The notes: a model not told the origin generated them from the sequence alone. A stretch of DNA of 64,000 nt from Molanna angustata (GCA_963576475.1 OY754990.1:6584751-6648750); one strand, 5' to 3'; positions 10,567 through 21,604 are shown, counted from the stretch's first letter. Made by a program: numbers and translations.

Positions 10567-10683
10567 TTTGCAATAACAGCCCAGAATGCAAACGTAGAAA
10601 GAGTTTTTTCTATCATGGGGGCTCAATGGTCGAGAGAAAGAAACCGACTAAAGGTGTCTTCAGTTCGAGCTATAATTTTATAA
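10567..10683 (+). pseudogene. hAT transposase C-terminal dimerisation domain fragment
   Basis: A 38-codon open frame reads FAITAQNANVERVFSIMG then AQWSRERNRLKVSSVRAIIL and stop TAA (10681-10683). N-A-x-V-E-R-V-F-S followed by R-N-R-L is the signature of the hAT C-terminal dimerisation region. Nothing upstream is left. The nearby AATCCTGAGAAAAG words (about 10885-10930) may belong to the same family. Confidence 0.75.
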
Positions 10684-10954
10684 ATCAATAATTAAAGAAA
10701 AAACCTTACTTAAAAAGGTATCTTCACGTATTAAGTACGATAAAACTGATTAGTACCTACCTACTTAGATTATTACCAAAGGAAGATTGTTTTTAGTTTG
10801 TTTCTTTTAATTCAAGAGATCTTTAAAATGTAAGCTGTGTTTTATTGAAAATCCTAAGATATCATGAGATTTGCGAAATCCGGCCACAATCCTGAGAAAA
10901 GCCGAAAAATCCTAAAATCTCAGGACAAATCCTACCTTTATATCAATCTCCCAA

Positions 10955-12030
10955 CTCCCGAAGAATGCCGATCTCCTGATTCGTGCAAACTCATACAATG
11001 CCTATCAGCTATACAGATTGACTATTGTAAGGCGCAACATCAATATATTACAGTTTGCATCCGTTTTATCTTTGGACTAAAAATATTTGATAACATTTCT
11101 CATTACCGTAATCTTCTTCATTGCCCCAAGATACGACAGCGACGTAATATACATATTCTGAAATTGTTACACAATGTCCTTTCTTCTTCTTCCTTTTCAT
11201 AGATCCGAAGATCTGTTTTTACCGCTATTCTGTCTCCTGCGATGTGGACTGCCAACTGTCTCGTCATCTCTTTGGAGGTTTTCCTGGTGGTCTTCTTCCA
11301 GCTGGGTTCTCCTAGAGAGCGATACGTGGAAGTCTATTTTCAGCCATTCTGTTTACATGTGAGCTCCAATATCTCCTCATGTCTTCCCCATCTGACGATG
11401 TCTTCCGTACTACACTTTTTTTCTTATTTCAGTATTTTGAATTCGGTCTCTTAGAGTGTTTCCGGTTATACATCTCAATGTCCTCATCTCTGATGTTCTC
11501 AGAAGAGATTTTGTTCTCGTTGTGTCTGCTCTGGTCTCTACTCCGTAGGTGGCAATGGGTCTTACACATGTTTTATATATTCGGACTTTGCTTTCGATAT
11601 TCATATGTTTATTCCTCCATCATATACTTTCCTTTAGACATCCTGATATTGCAGCTGCTCTATTTAATTGTCATAATGTTTCGTCGTATAGGCTACCGCT
11701 GCTAGTGATGTCTATTCCCAGGTACCTAATGTCCTTTCTAATCCACACATACCTCATCATTATCTCAAAGATAAATTAACTTATCTTTCGAGCCTCGTGC
11801 GTCCACTGCGATCTGCTGAACGTAATTTTCTATCTTTTCCAATTCATATAACTGATTTTTTTTGCTCTTCATTTGAAGAACAATCAGCAAGGCTATGGAA
11901 TAGTCTATGTCCTTATATTACGACATCGGCTATCTCGTTAAACATGTTCAAAAAAAGGCTAAAGCAAAAATATATATCTGATATTATTTTATTTATCCTC
12001 CATTGTAACAAATTGGACGACAAATCCTCT
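10955..12030 (+). pseudogene. Old LINE ORF2 C-terminus, split by a younger LINE
   Basis: Before 11185 the frame contains IQIDYCKAQHQYITVCIRFI and RQRRNIHILKLLHNVLS. After 11727 it resumes with HIPHHYLKDKLTYLSSLVR, RSAERNFLSFPIH and SARLWNSLCPYI. Together they match the tail of a CR1/Jockey-type LINE protein. The two halves join at the duplicated AATGTCCTTTCT (11173-11184, 11728-11739), proving the order of insertion. No polymerase motif is included. Confidence 0.75.
11185..11727 (-). mobile_element. 5'-truncated RTE-like LINE (same family as 52863-55029)
   Basis: Minus-strand insertion of about 543 bp flanked by the 12-bp duplication AATGTCCTTTCT. It encodes MNIESKVRIYKTCVRPIATY and SLLRTSEMRTLRCITGN, virtually identical to the copy at 53 kb. 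Its 3' end (plus-strand 11185) is a short GAA repeat rather than poly(A), typical of RTE-type tails. The copy carries frameshifts and lacks all catalytic regions. Confidence 0.88.
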
Positions 12031-12115
12031 AGAGATTGGAATCCAACAGGATTTTTGCGGATTTTCCTAAATAATGCTGGATCCAGCAATTTTAGATTTT
12101 TAATAAAAAAGTAAA

Positions 12116-13540
12116 ATATTTTTATAAATATAAAACAACTTAGTTGTATTTGTATTTATAAATATATTAAAGTCAGTGAAACAAATATGAATAAGTCATA
12201 TCTCGCCTTAATTGTTATTTTGATGTGTAAAATTATTATATTGATTAATGTTTTAATACATTTCTCCATGACAATGACTTATTTTTTTCCAAATGTCTTA
12301 CTTGGATAGGTACTCGTTTTACAACTTTTTTAACAAAAGATAAAATTCTAAGTATGTAAGAGTAGTTACAATATTACGTGGAATCTTAATGTTTTAATAA
12401 AACAACGTAGCGTTTTACGTTATTATTTGGAAAATTAATTTATTTCGAATCCACAGCGCTGGATCCAGCCCATTTTGCTGGAACCTGTAAGTTGAAATAT
12501 GTGCTGGATCGCTGGCTGCGAGATTTTTATTTTATTTTACATATTTCAGTAACGGTAAGTACCTTCATATTTCACAAACTGACGGATTTTATAGGTATGA
12601 ATAAGATACAAGTACATATTCCATTGAAATATTGGTATTTCCACATATAAAGAGGATGCGCACTGATAAACGCAACCATTCACAGTTGACAGACACCTTT
12701 TTCATTACTATATTCAATAATCAAAGAAAATATAAAAAAAACCAGCCATTATAAATTTATTATATACAGAAAAAGTTGCTATCTCTCGGACTACAAGCTA
12801 CCTTACTTACATACACGTTAAAATAATATACGCTTACAAAAAGAATTAACCACTCCAGCAGGCTAAGTCTGTAAGTAGATCTCGACCGATAAATGTCGAG
12901 ATTAACTGTCGATATTAAAATATCGACTAGTCGATATTTTGACAGTTTTGGTAGTCACTAAGGAGATAACGCGTCGAATTGTTCTCGCCCACTTATTTGA
13001 CGGCGAGATTGGGTCGACATCGAGTCGAGAGACAAGATCTAACGCCGCCATGTTGAATTAAATGTCATTTTTTACGCGAACAATGCCGAATATCATATTT
13101 ATTTTGAGAATAATTATGTAAACGGGTTAAACAACGCCGTTTAAGAGATCCTTCAAACCCTTTAAATATTCCGTGTAATTCATTTATTGCTAATTACCGC
13201 GTAACAAAAGTTTTATATGGTTATATATTTATTGGAAATATGCGCCCGTAAATGTTTTCTTCCGTATGTATAGATTTGATATAATTTTTGATTTTGAGAA
13301 AGTATTCTTGTAAGCGATATTATCACATATTATGTATTTTAACACTTAACAAAAGAAAATTCGGCATAGTTTTTAGTTAAAAAAAACAATACCTACGCTG
13401 CTGTCATCACACTTAATAAATTGATCGAAATATAATTAAAAACAACTTTTAAAATTACTCTCAAAACATTCAATAAAAACAAAAGAAACTTAATTTAATC
13501 GTATTATAACTTGCTTTCGAGCTTAAAAATATGACCATAT
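12116..13540. other. Non-coding AT-rich interval
   Basis: No recognisable protein. It contains the 12-bp palindrome GCTGGATCCAGC twice (12076-12087, 12458-12469), which may mark the ends of a small element, and a strong palindrome at 12905-12946 inside a locally CG-richer block (12890-13070) rich in GTCGA words. Confidence 0.5.
12905..12946. repeat. Perfect short palindrome with outer stem
   Basis: A 24-bp perfect palindrome centred on ACTAGT (12917-12940) is flanked by an outer ACTGTC/GACAGT pair. A neighbouring TCTCGACCGATAAATGTCGAGA hairpin lies about 20 bp upstream. It may be the fused ends of a DNA transposon; no transposase is seen. Confidence 0.8.
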
Positions 13541-13651
13541 GATATTTATTTAACAAATTTAAGTAAACAAATTTGACATTTATTCAAATCATGGGGATAT
13601 TTATTTAACAAATTTAAGTAAACAAATTTGACATTTATTCAAATCATGGGG
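13541..13651. repeat. 55-bp tandem duplication
   Basis: Two essentially identical 55-bp units, each starting GATATTTATTTAACAAATTT and ending AATCATGGGG (13541-13595 and 13596-13650). This is a recent simple duplication. Confidence 0.95.
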
Positions 13652-14759
13652 AAAATATTGTGTATTGCCATAGATGATAATTCAAAAATGTACGGTAAGT
13701 CAGCCCAACGGCGACAAATACTAATACTTAAGTGCATTTACGAACTCGACAGCGCTTAGTGACTACGAATTGTCGTCACGGGCGTAAACATGGCGAGAAG
13801 AGCGGTGATACGTTGTCGGATCTCGACTTTTTTACTGACTTGGCCTGCAGGCAGTCTGGGTTTATTTTTCCCCAATATCAGCTGACTTTGGGTAATGAAC
13901 CTACCTGCCTTCTGTATTCCGTGATTTGGTGCCATTTTGTCTGTGTGTGTGTTTATGTGAATTAGCTGCCACACTCCCCCATCCGCACCCCCCCCCCCCC
14001 GTCAAAACAACGAGGTCAGAGTACAGCATTAATATAAACAATCGATCCATCTAATATTCTACTCACCAACCAGCGTTGCTTTTGCAACTGGCTCGAGGGC
14101 GATGTCTTGGATAAGTACATACAGAATAACCAACGACAAGAGAAATCGTGTTTTAGTATTTTTTTAAGAATAAGGATGTGAGTGTCTAGCAATTCCATTG
14201 TTCGAGTAGCTGGTATGTGGCTTAACTCCCTAATTCACAAAATATGGCCATCAATTGTGCATTAGGGAATTGACTTAAGAGGGTACATGCACTGGGGATT
14301 TTTAGCGAGTTGTACCCCACTTCCCCGCGCATGCCGCTGTAACAGTGCCCGTCCCTAACCGACTCCCGGGCTCGCCACTACGTAGGTACATAAATCGTGG
14401 CGTGAGTACGTTCACCAAAGTATGCAGGTATATTTGGTACATACCAACCTGTTGTATTATTTCTATTTTGCTATTGACAATAACACGTACGTTATTTTTT
14501 TCTCTGTTTTGTATTGATATTGTTTTATAATTATTTATTCACATGTTTTTTTTTCGAGATATTATATACTTACTAATATTTATAAATAGGTGATATTTTT
14601 GGTCATTCACTCCAAACTAATTAATCTTTGTATATAGTTATAAATCTTAGATCGGCAACCCTTTGTTGTAAAAGGAACAAATATTTTATAAATATTTTTG
14701 AAGTATAGTATTTCGTCTATGTGTATGTGAATCCGAAAATCTATAAATATTTTAATATT
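13652..14759. other. Interval without recognisable gene
   Basis: Mixed composition with a C-run at 13990-14001 and moderately GC-rich patches (13740-13900, 14280-14400). Short ORFs on both strands show no conserved motif. I do not recognise any feature. Confidence 0.4.
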
Positions 14760-15254
14760 ATTATAACATCACATAAAATTATAATCATCGTGAAATGAAA
14801 TTAATAAACGTTTCAATAAATAGATCAACACAAACACCTTACTAAATTACGTAGGTACCTGATTATAAAATTCATAACATCACATAAAATTATAATCATC
14901 GTGAAAGAAATTAATAAACGTTTCAATAAATTGATCAACACAAACACCTTACAAAATTACGTAGGTACCTGATTATAAAATTCATAACATCACATAAAAT
15001 TATAATCATCGTGAAATGAAATTAAGAAACGTTTAAATAAATTGATCAACACAAACACCTTACTAAATTACGTAGGTACCTGATTATAAAATTCATAACA
15101 TCACATAAAATTATAATCATCGTGAAATGAAATTAATAAACGTTTCAATAAATAGATCAACACAAACACCTTACAAAATTACGTAGGTACCTGATTATAA
15201 AATTCATAACATCACATAAAATTATAATCATCGTGAAATGAAATTAATAAACGC
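14760..15254. repeat. 111-bp tandem array, about 4.5 units
   Basis: ACATAAAATTATAATCATCG recurs at 14771, 14882, 14992, 15103 and 15214, a 110-111 bp period. Each unit contains ACGTAGGTACCTGATTATAA. Units differ by a few bases. The array is cut at ACGCGTCGAT (about 15252). Confidence 0.96.
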
Positions 15255-15700
15255 GTCGATAGATATTTATTGATAATTTTTACTAGAGGAAAAATAATAA
15301 TAATGAACACTTCCTTGCACCCTGCGCAAGTGGCGAGTTTATTGCCGTATGGCAATTTCTTCCAACTAACCAGTGTTTCCAGCCCAGAGAACCAATTTTT
15401 GCGTGAAAAATTAATTTAAATACGGTTATATACGGTTATATTATTTTGTTTACGGTTCTTAGATATTGTGTATAGGCGACTGCCATGCAAATTGTATGAA
15501 GCAATGTCTTCACTAAATAAAATTTTTATAATTTTTTTTTAAATTAAGAAAATGAGATGTTATTTATATGCTTATTTTAAGGAAGATGTGTTTGTACTTG
15601 TTTAACAAGGACATATTCATTTTTTATACATTTTATAAATTTTATAAAAAAAATTGAAATGTTTTATTTCAATTTGGGATATTTCGGTTTATATGCCCCC
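15255..15700. other. AT-rich interval, no gene seen
   Basis: Two short direct repeats (TACGGTTATA) and long A/T runs; no motif or ORF worth reporting. Confidence 0.4.
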
Positions 15701-16530
15701 TTTAATAAACATTGAAATACACCAACTTATAGCTTCAATTGTCTACTTTAATAATGTATGAAAAAAAGTTATTATGTATTTAAATATTATAATAATTGAA
15801 ATAAATTAAAAAACACGATACCGCGTCTTTGATGTGTCGAAAACAATATCATTGTACCCTCATTATACGTATGTGGTGGATATTCTTAGCTCTTAAACAC
15901 AATAAAAACATAAATAGCTGAAATAATAGAAGATATATAGTAGTCCACTTCCTACCCTCGATGCCCTCCTTTGTCCAGAAATAGGAGAAACTCCTTGGAA
16001 GGATTCCTTCTATGATGACCTGACTGATGACATCGGAGATGTTCTGACATTCATTAGCCACTCAGGCTGGGATTTTATATACTTGTTTAATATATTTACA
16101 TACACACCATTACGACATAAGCGCTCCTTTATTCATTACTGGTTTTAGCCCTCCTTTTATTCTATTATCTGCCATAACTCTTCTTTCAATATATCTTTAA
16201 GATGCTCGGGTTGGACATTACTGGTTTTAGCGCTCCTTTTATTCTATTATCTGCCATAACTCTTCTTTCAATACATCTTTAAGATGCTCGGGTTGGACAT
16301 TACTGTTTTAGCGCTCCTTTTATTCCTTTTATATTATTTTATTCTATTATCTGCCATAACTCTTCTTTCAATATATCTTTAAGATGCTCGGGTTGGACAT
16401 TACTGGTTATAGCGCTCCTTTTATTCTATTATCTGCCATAACTCTTCTTTCAATATATCTTTAAGATGCTCGGGTTGGACATTACTGGTTTTAGCGCTCC
16501 TTTTATTCTATTATCTGCCATAAATATCAA
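15701..16530. mobile_element. Unclassified interspersed element with internal minisatellite, copy 1
   Basis: 15701-16130 matches 39155-39580 closely (shared AATAAACATTGAAATACACC, CCTACCCTCGATGCCCTCCT, ACATCGGAGATGTTCTGACA). It is followed by a tandem array of GATGCTCGGGTTGGACATTA units at 16201, 16283, 16383 and 16465. The period is 82 bp, one unit carrying an 18-bp insertion. The second copy at 39 kb has the same flank but a 127-bp unit. No ORF, no clear terminal repeats and no target duplication were found; a Helitron-like or composite origin is possible but unproven. Confidence 0.75.
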
Positions 16531-16860
16531 TATTAGTACTTAATCGAGTCAGACGCAACTTTTTCGCTCGTGATTAAAAAATATTTTTTAACGTATATAG
16601 TGAGCTATACTTGATAGAAAGCGGTGTGTATATGTAACAAAGTGCGGTGAATCAAATGATCTTATTTATAACATACATAGGAACATTCAAAGTATACTTC
16701 ATTCACATTATAACTTCACTCATAATATCGAATAATCTGAAATATTTCAAAGTGGGTAATTCAACAATTATTATATTTTAACTACCGCCAATTTAATCAT
16801 AAATTGTATTGGATATATATCTCGTTCGCTCATAACTAAGTAGTGGCCGAGTTGCATAAA
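16531..16860. other. AT-rich interval upstream of LINE relic
   Basis: No ORF or repeat recognised; probably pre-insertion genomic DNA. Confidence 0.4.
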
Positions 16861-16875
16861 GCGTCATAAGAAACA

Positions 16876-18638
16876 ATGCTATTCGAAAAGAACCCAGATA
16901 TGATAGTAAAACATATAAACCATTATTTTGCAAATTGTGGAGAAGAAACTGCAAAAAAAATCAAAACACATAAACCACAAAACCAAATCGACAGAATGGT
17001 AACAACAGACACAAACTCCGAAATTCGCTCTAAATTTGAATTAAAGGAAATTAAAATTACGGACATAGAAAAAACTATTTCATCACTGAAAACAAACAGT
17101 GCACCTGGGAAAGATAATATTTCATCAAAAACACTCAAAATACTACAGCAAGAACTATGTGAACCACTAACACACCTTATAAACTTATCAATAAAAAAAG
17201 GAGAATTTCCAAACATACTTAAACAAGGAACAATATTACCGATTCACAAAAATGGTAGTAAGGAAGAAATAAATAACTACAGACCAATAAGTTTACTAAA
17301 TTCAATGTCAAAAATTTTGGAAAAGGTAATAAAGAAGCAACTGATGAACTATTTAAACAAATATGACATCCTCTCTAAAAACCAATACGGTTTCAGAGAA
17401 AATAAAAGTACCTCAGATGCAATTTCGTATGTCACTGACCATATAAAAGAATTAATGGATAAAGGCAACAAGTGTCTTGCAGTTTTTATTGACCTAACCA
17501 AAGCTTTTGATACCATTAACCACAATTTGCTCTTCAAAAAGCTTGAAAACATTGGTGTAAAAGATACTTCCCTAAAAATTCTCAAAAATTACATGACATG
17601 CAGAAAGCAATGTGTAAAAGTGGGAAAACACATAAGCGAAAACCTAACAATTAACTGTGGTGTGCCTCAGGGAAGTGTATTAGGGCCTATCCTGTTTCTT
17701 ATATATATATGAATGACCTATGCAATATTCCCACAAAAGGACATATCATCAGTTATGCTGATGACACAGTTTTCATCTATTACGAAAAAACTTGGAAAAA
17801 AGTATACAAAATGGCTGAAACGGAATTGACAGAAGTAAAAAAATGGCTTGACAGGAACTCTCTGGCACTAAATACAAACAAAACAAAATACATTGCATAC
17901 AGCATAACCTCCCGAAATAAACCTAGTGACGAACATAAACTAAGAATTCATGATTACTGTACCGAAAACTTAAGTGATCAACCAACATGTAACTGCCCGA
18001 TCATTGAACGAACAGAGAGCATAAAATATCTAGGAATTATATTTGATGAAAACTTGAGATGGGACTATCACATTGACTGCGTGACATCTAAAATGAATAG
18101 ATTAATATACTTCTTTAAATCAATCAGAAATGTTATTGACCTAAAACATTTGAAAAATATATACTATGCTCTTTGTCATTCAATAATGGAATATGGAATT
18201 ATTGGATGGGGAAGTGCAACGCCAACAATAATAAAGAAAATAGACATAGCCCAAAAAGCTATTATAAAAGTTATACTTAAGGTACCTATTCGAACGAATA
18301 CTGAAGAGATTTTTACTAAATTCAAAGTTCCAACAATTACAAAAATATATGCAAAAAATCTGCTAATATACAAGCTAAAAAGAGAAGATCAATATACTAG
18401 CTCACAACAATATAAACGCACTAGATTAAGTACAACAAATACCTTAAATATACCATATATTAAAACAACTTTTGGACAACGTAGTGTACGATATTTTTCA
18501 ACAAAACTTTTCAATAGTTTACCAACAAATATTAAAAACATCAGTAATGCAAAAGAATTTAAAAAACTATCACTAAGATGGGTTTATGAAATAGATGAAA
18601 AAATCCTTAAGGAAATAATTCTTCCAAATAAAATGTAA
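16876..18638 (+). pseudogene. CR1-group LINE reverse transcriptase, one frameshift
   Basis: The first part (to 17712) shows NSAPGKDNISSKTLKILQ, NNYRPISLLNSMSKILE, FIDLTKAFDTINH and CGVPQGSVLGPILFLIY. The second part (from 17709) continues with SYADDTVFIYYEKTW, LNTNKTKYIAYSI, IKYLGIIFDENLRWDYHI and the LINE C-terminal tail. The break falls in a TATATATATATGAATG run, so microsatellite slippage explains the shift. The catalytic ADD is intact. Apart from the shift and the missing 5' half, about 580 codons are open, so the copy is fairly young. Confidence 0.9.
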
Positions 18639-18854
18639 ATGCACTATTACAAACAACAGAATAGACAATTGAAAAAAAGTGAAACAAATAATTTATTTCC
18701 ACAATTTTTGGTTGTGTGTGCATGACTCAATATGAAATATTGTATTTAGAAGGAAAGATGCATACGTTTGAATGCGTAGCGTATGTATGTACATGTACTT
18801 ATATAATATGTAAATGTATCTATAAATAAACAACGTAATAGACAATAACATAAA

Positions 18855-18898
18855 ACTAGCTCACCTTAGCACAGGCTATGCCTAGTGAGGGGGCTAGT
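18855..18898 (+). promoter_or_regulatory. LINE 3' UTR hairpin with conserved loop
   Basis: ACTAGC (18855) pairs with GCTAGT (18893-18898) and CTCAC with GTGAG inside, enclosing AGCACAGGCTATGCC. The motif GCACAGG-N5-CCTAGTGAGG recurs in the 3' UTR at 62566-62601 and, on the minus strand, a related form occurs at about 41096-41127. LINE reverse transcriptases of this group can recognise a 3' UTR structure, so this is a candidate recognition element. Confidence 0.6.
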
Positions 18899-19248
18899 AA
18901 CAAAGATACAAACAAAAAGATATGGCTTCAACTATGTAAGCACCAGTGAAGTGGTAAATTGATATTTATTGAAATGAGATAACTTATATTTACATTGTAT
19001 GTTAACTATGTATAAATAAGCTTATATTATCTTAAGATATTTTGTATCTCATATATACTGTATATTTTTGGATAGAAATAAATAAAAAATAAATAAATAA
19101 AAAATTGAAGTTGGTTGGAAGGAATCGAGTTCGATCCCCGCACCGGGAACTGGTCTTCTTTCTCATTTTTTTTCTTTTTTTAAATAAAAAAGGAAACAGA
19201 AATTAATTAAAATTATTATTATATATTATATCATCTGTAAAGTGAAGA

Positions 19249-20013
19249 ATGAGCAAGACTAGAGGAAGCAAAGAACAAAACCCGGCTGATAATAGCAGTG
19301 AGAAGTTGATGATGGAACTTAGAAAATTTATTGACGAGAAGTTTGAAACTCTGAGGCGTGAGATGGTGGATTTCGAAAGGGCCCTCTCGCAAAATAACAA
19401 AATTACAGAGGAATTCACTTCTAAATTAACTGCTCTCGAGGGAAGAATTGAAACCTTAGAAAGGAGAGAGGACACTATGAGAGAGGAAATAAGCAGACTA
19501 TAGGGCGCATTGGAGAAAGTGGAAATGAACAATAATGCTCAACTTCAGGCGCAGCTTATGACCAGCATTGAAATTCTTGGGGTCCCGGCTGCCCACACAG
19601 ATATTATGAACACAGTGTGTAAGATCGCACAATCTGTCGGCTGCGAGTTGACACCGAAGGATGTGGAATATGTCAGTCGAAGGAAGTCCAAGAACTCGGA
19701 GAATCCTGGAAGTGTGGTGGTCAAGTTCCACTCGAAAAACAAGAGAGAAGAACTTATGGCGGCTGTGAAGAAGAACAAAGGAGTTGGCATACCTGGCGAG
19801 AGAGGGGACAACAGGAAGATATTTGTTAATGAACTACTGACGTGGAAGAATAAGCAGCTACTTAGGGCTGCCAAGGAGGTCAAAAAAAGTCTTAATTACG
19901 AGTTTTTGTGGGTACGCGATGGAAGGATTTTCTTAATAAAAAAACAATTCTCGGGTCCGCTATACGTGTCAAATTTTTCCAAATACAAGTCCCTAGAAAC
20001 CGCCAGTACGTAA
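19249..20013 (+). pseudogene. LINE ORF1 (coiled coil plus C-terminal RNA-binding-like domain), one nonsense codon
   Basis: It starts ATG at 19249 and stays in one frame to 20013 except for a single TAG at 19501-19503. Residues 20-100 form a heptad-like coiled coil (FIDEKFETLRREMVDFE, LEGRIETLERREDTMREE). The second half (IEILGVPAAHTDIMNTVCKI, DVEYVSRRKS, VVVKFHSKNKREELMAAVK, RKIFVNELLTWKNKQLL) has the layout of the C-terminal domain seen in many insect LINE ORF1 proteins related to Baculo_FP. Such proteins coat LINE RNA as multimers. There is no zinc finger. Reading through the single TAG would give about 254 residues. Confidence 0.82.
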
Positions 20014-21365
20014 ACTTGTTACTGTTACGTTATTTTTCTTACTTACTGAATAATGTTATTTTTTTATTACAATATTCCCATTCCTTGCCTTTTTCCTGTA
20101 ATAATATCGACAGTACTTTTCAATACTATACTATAACTTCAATAATACATTACGAACAACGCATACATACAGAAAATCACTGTTTCTACGTACTTTGTTT
20201 GTTTACCACGCTAGTAGTATTGACTATAGGTACTACCACATACATGGGTTTTCCGCACGAATTAATTACAGTGGATCATTAAGTGTTTACTTATTAATAA
20301 CTATGCTATATTAATCTTGGTATAATTAATGTTTTATAGCATTCCAGTTGATTATTTTTTACCAGAACGTACGTGGACTGCGTACAAAGACGAATGAATT
20401 TTATAATAATATATTGCTGAACGATTTTGATGTTGTCTTGGTTTCGGAAACTTGGTTGGTGGAAAGTGTTAAAAATGAGGAGTTATTTGATAATAGGTAC
20501 AGGGTGTTCAGGTGTGACCGAGATACACGAGAACGACAACTGGGAAATCAACGGAAGGCGGAGTACTAATCGCTGTAAAAAAACAACTACATCTAAAAAA
20601 ATCTACCATTTGCAAGACGAATATGGAAGAATTGTGGATCACAATCGAACCGCCAACAACTGGTAGATGTGTGATTCACATCTGCTGCGTGTATCTTCCG
20701 GGTGTGTCTCCTAAATTCTTACATTCTCAAAGACTAACATGCTTGAGGGCTCACATAGAGACCATTTCCAATAAGGTAATGAGTCACCCGGACGATAAAT
20801 TTATAGTTATAGGGGATTATAATATTCCAAATATTGACTGGTCCGTCTCTCCTCCCACCTTCAATGGTGATAGTTGTTCTAAGGAGTTATTAAACGGCCT
20901 CGCATTGGCTGACTTACAACAACGAAATCAAATTTCAAATCAGTATGGAAGGATTTTGGATTTGGTTCTGTCTAATTCTACTCTTACAGTAAACATATCT
21001 GATTATTCTCTTGTACCTGAGGACCCCCATCATAAATCTCTGTTAGTGAAATACTCCGCTGCACTTCTATCGGAACCTAAGCAATTATTCAAAATACTAA
21101 ACAATTTTTCAAAGGAAATTACTCAAAAATCAACGAAAAGCTGAGACTTGCTAACTGTTTACCAGTCATGAACGCAATGGATGTAAATATTGCAGTTCGA
21201 TATTTTTATGAAATAATCGAGGAACATATTCCATCAAAAAAATTTGTAGGAAATAAGTATCCTAGTTGGTACAATTTGCATCTTATTAATATTGATAAAA
21301 GAAAATGAAATACTTTAAGCTATGGAAATGCAACGGAAATCTCAGGGATTACCAAACATTTTCTC

Positions 21366-21604
21366 GTTGATATGTTATAAAAAATATAAAAATACTTGGT
21401 AATTGTTCTATTGTGTTTATTTGATTATTGACGCGTTTCGTGCAAAGCACATCGTCTTTATTCTGACGATGTGCTTTGCACGAAACGCGTCAATAATCAA
21501 ATAAACACAATAGAACAATTACCAAGTATTTTTATATTTTTTATAACATATCAACGTACAATGGAGTTCTATCAAGAATTGTCGATCGACAAACTAAACT
21601 TAGT
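21366..21604 (+). mobile_element. PLE terminal unit (solo pLTR) with perfect palindrome, 12-bp target duplication
   Basis: The insertion is flanked by AAACATTTTCTC at 21354-21365 and 21605-21616 and interrupts a LINE ORF. Arms 21365-21456 and 21465-21556 are exact reverse complements (92/92) around TTTATTCT. The remainder reads ATGGAGTTCTATCAAG (21561 on), encoding MEFYQELSIDKLNLV. This matches the start of the PLE protein at 6922 (MDYHKVTVKSINLI) and stops at the same codon. It is therefore a PLE terminal unit, with an inverted copy of its first 92 bp, and not a DNA-transposon MITE. It carries a hammerhead-like motif. Confidence 0.82.
21458..21496 (+). ncRNA. Hammerhead ribozyme-like motif, minimal type I
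   Basis: In order: stem I 5' strand TTATT (21458-21462), core CTGACGA (21463-21469, fits CUGANGA), one extra T (21470), stem II GTGC/GCAC with TTT loop (21471-21481), GAA (21482-21484), minimal stem III AC-GC-GT (21485-21490), C at the cleavage position (21491), stem I 3' strand AATAA (21492-21496). PLE pLTRs are known to encode such minimal hammerheads. The unpaired T before stem II is the only departure from consensus. The mirrored arm on the other strand lacks the leading CTGA (it reads AAGACGA), so only the plus strand could cleave. Confidence 0.65.

Larger units (their letters stand above)
16861..19105 (+). mobile_element. 5'-truncated CR1-group LINE with 3' UTR and A-rich tail
   Basis: It contains the polymerase half of ORF2 (16876-18638), a 3' UTR with a hairpin (18855-18898) and an AATAAATAAATAAA tail near 19080-19105. 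Protein motifs and UTR hairpin match the full-length LINE at 56377-62865, but the sequence is clearly divergent, so it is a sister family. Endonuclease and ORF1 are missing. No target duplication could be fixed. Confidence 0.85.

Noticed and set aside
12076..12469. MITE defined by two GCTGGATCCAGC palindromes
   Set aside because: Flanking sequence does not show inverted termini or a target duplication.
14760..15254. CRISPR-like regular array
   Set aside because: Whole 111-bp units are repeated; no repeat-spacer alternation.
21365..21556. Ordinary DNA-transposon MITE
   Set aside because: The right side continues into a PLE ORF start and the duplication is 12 bp, pointing to PLE origin.
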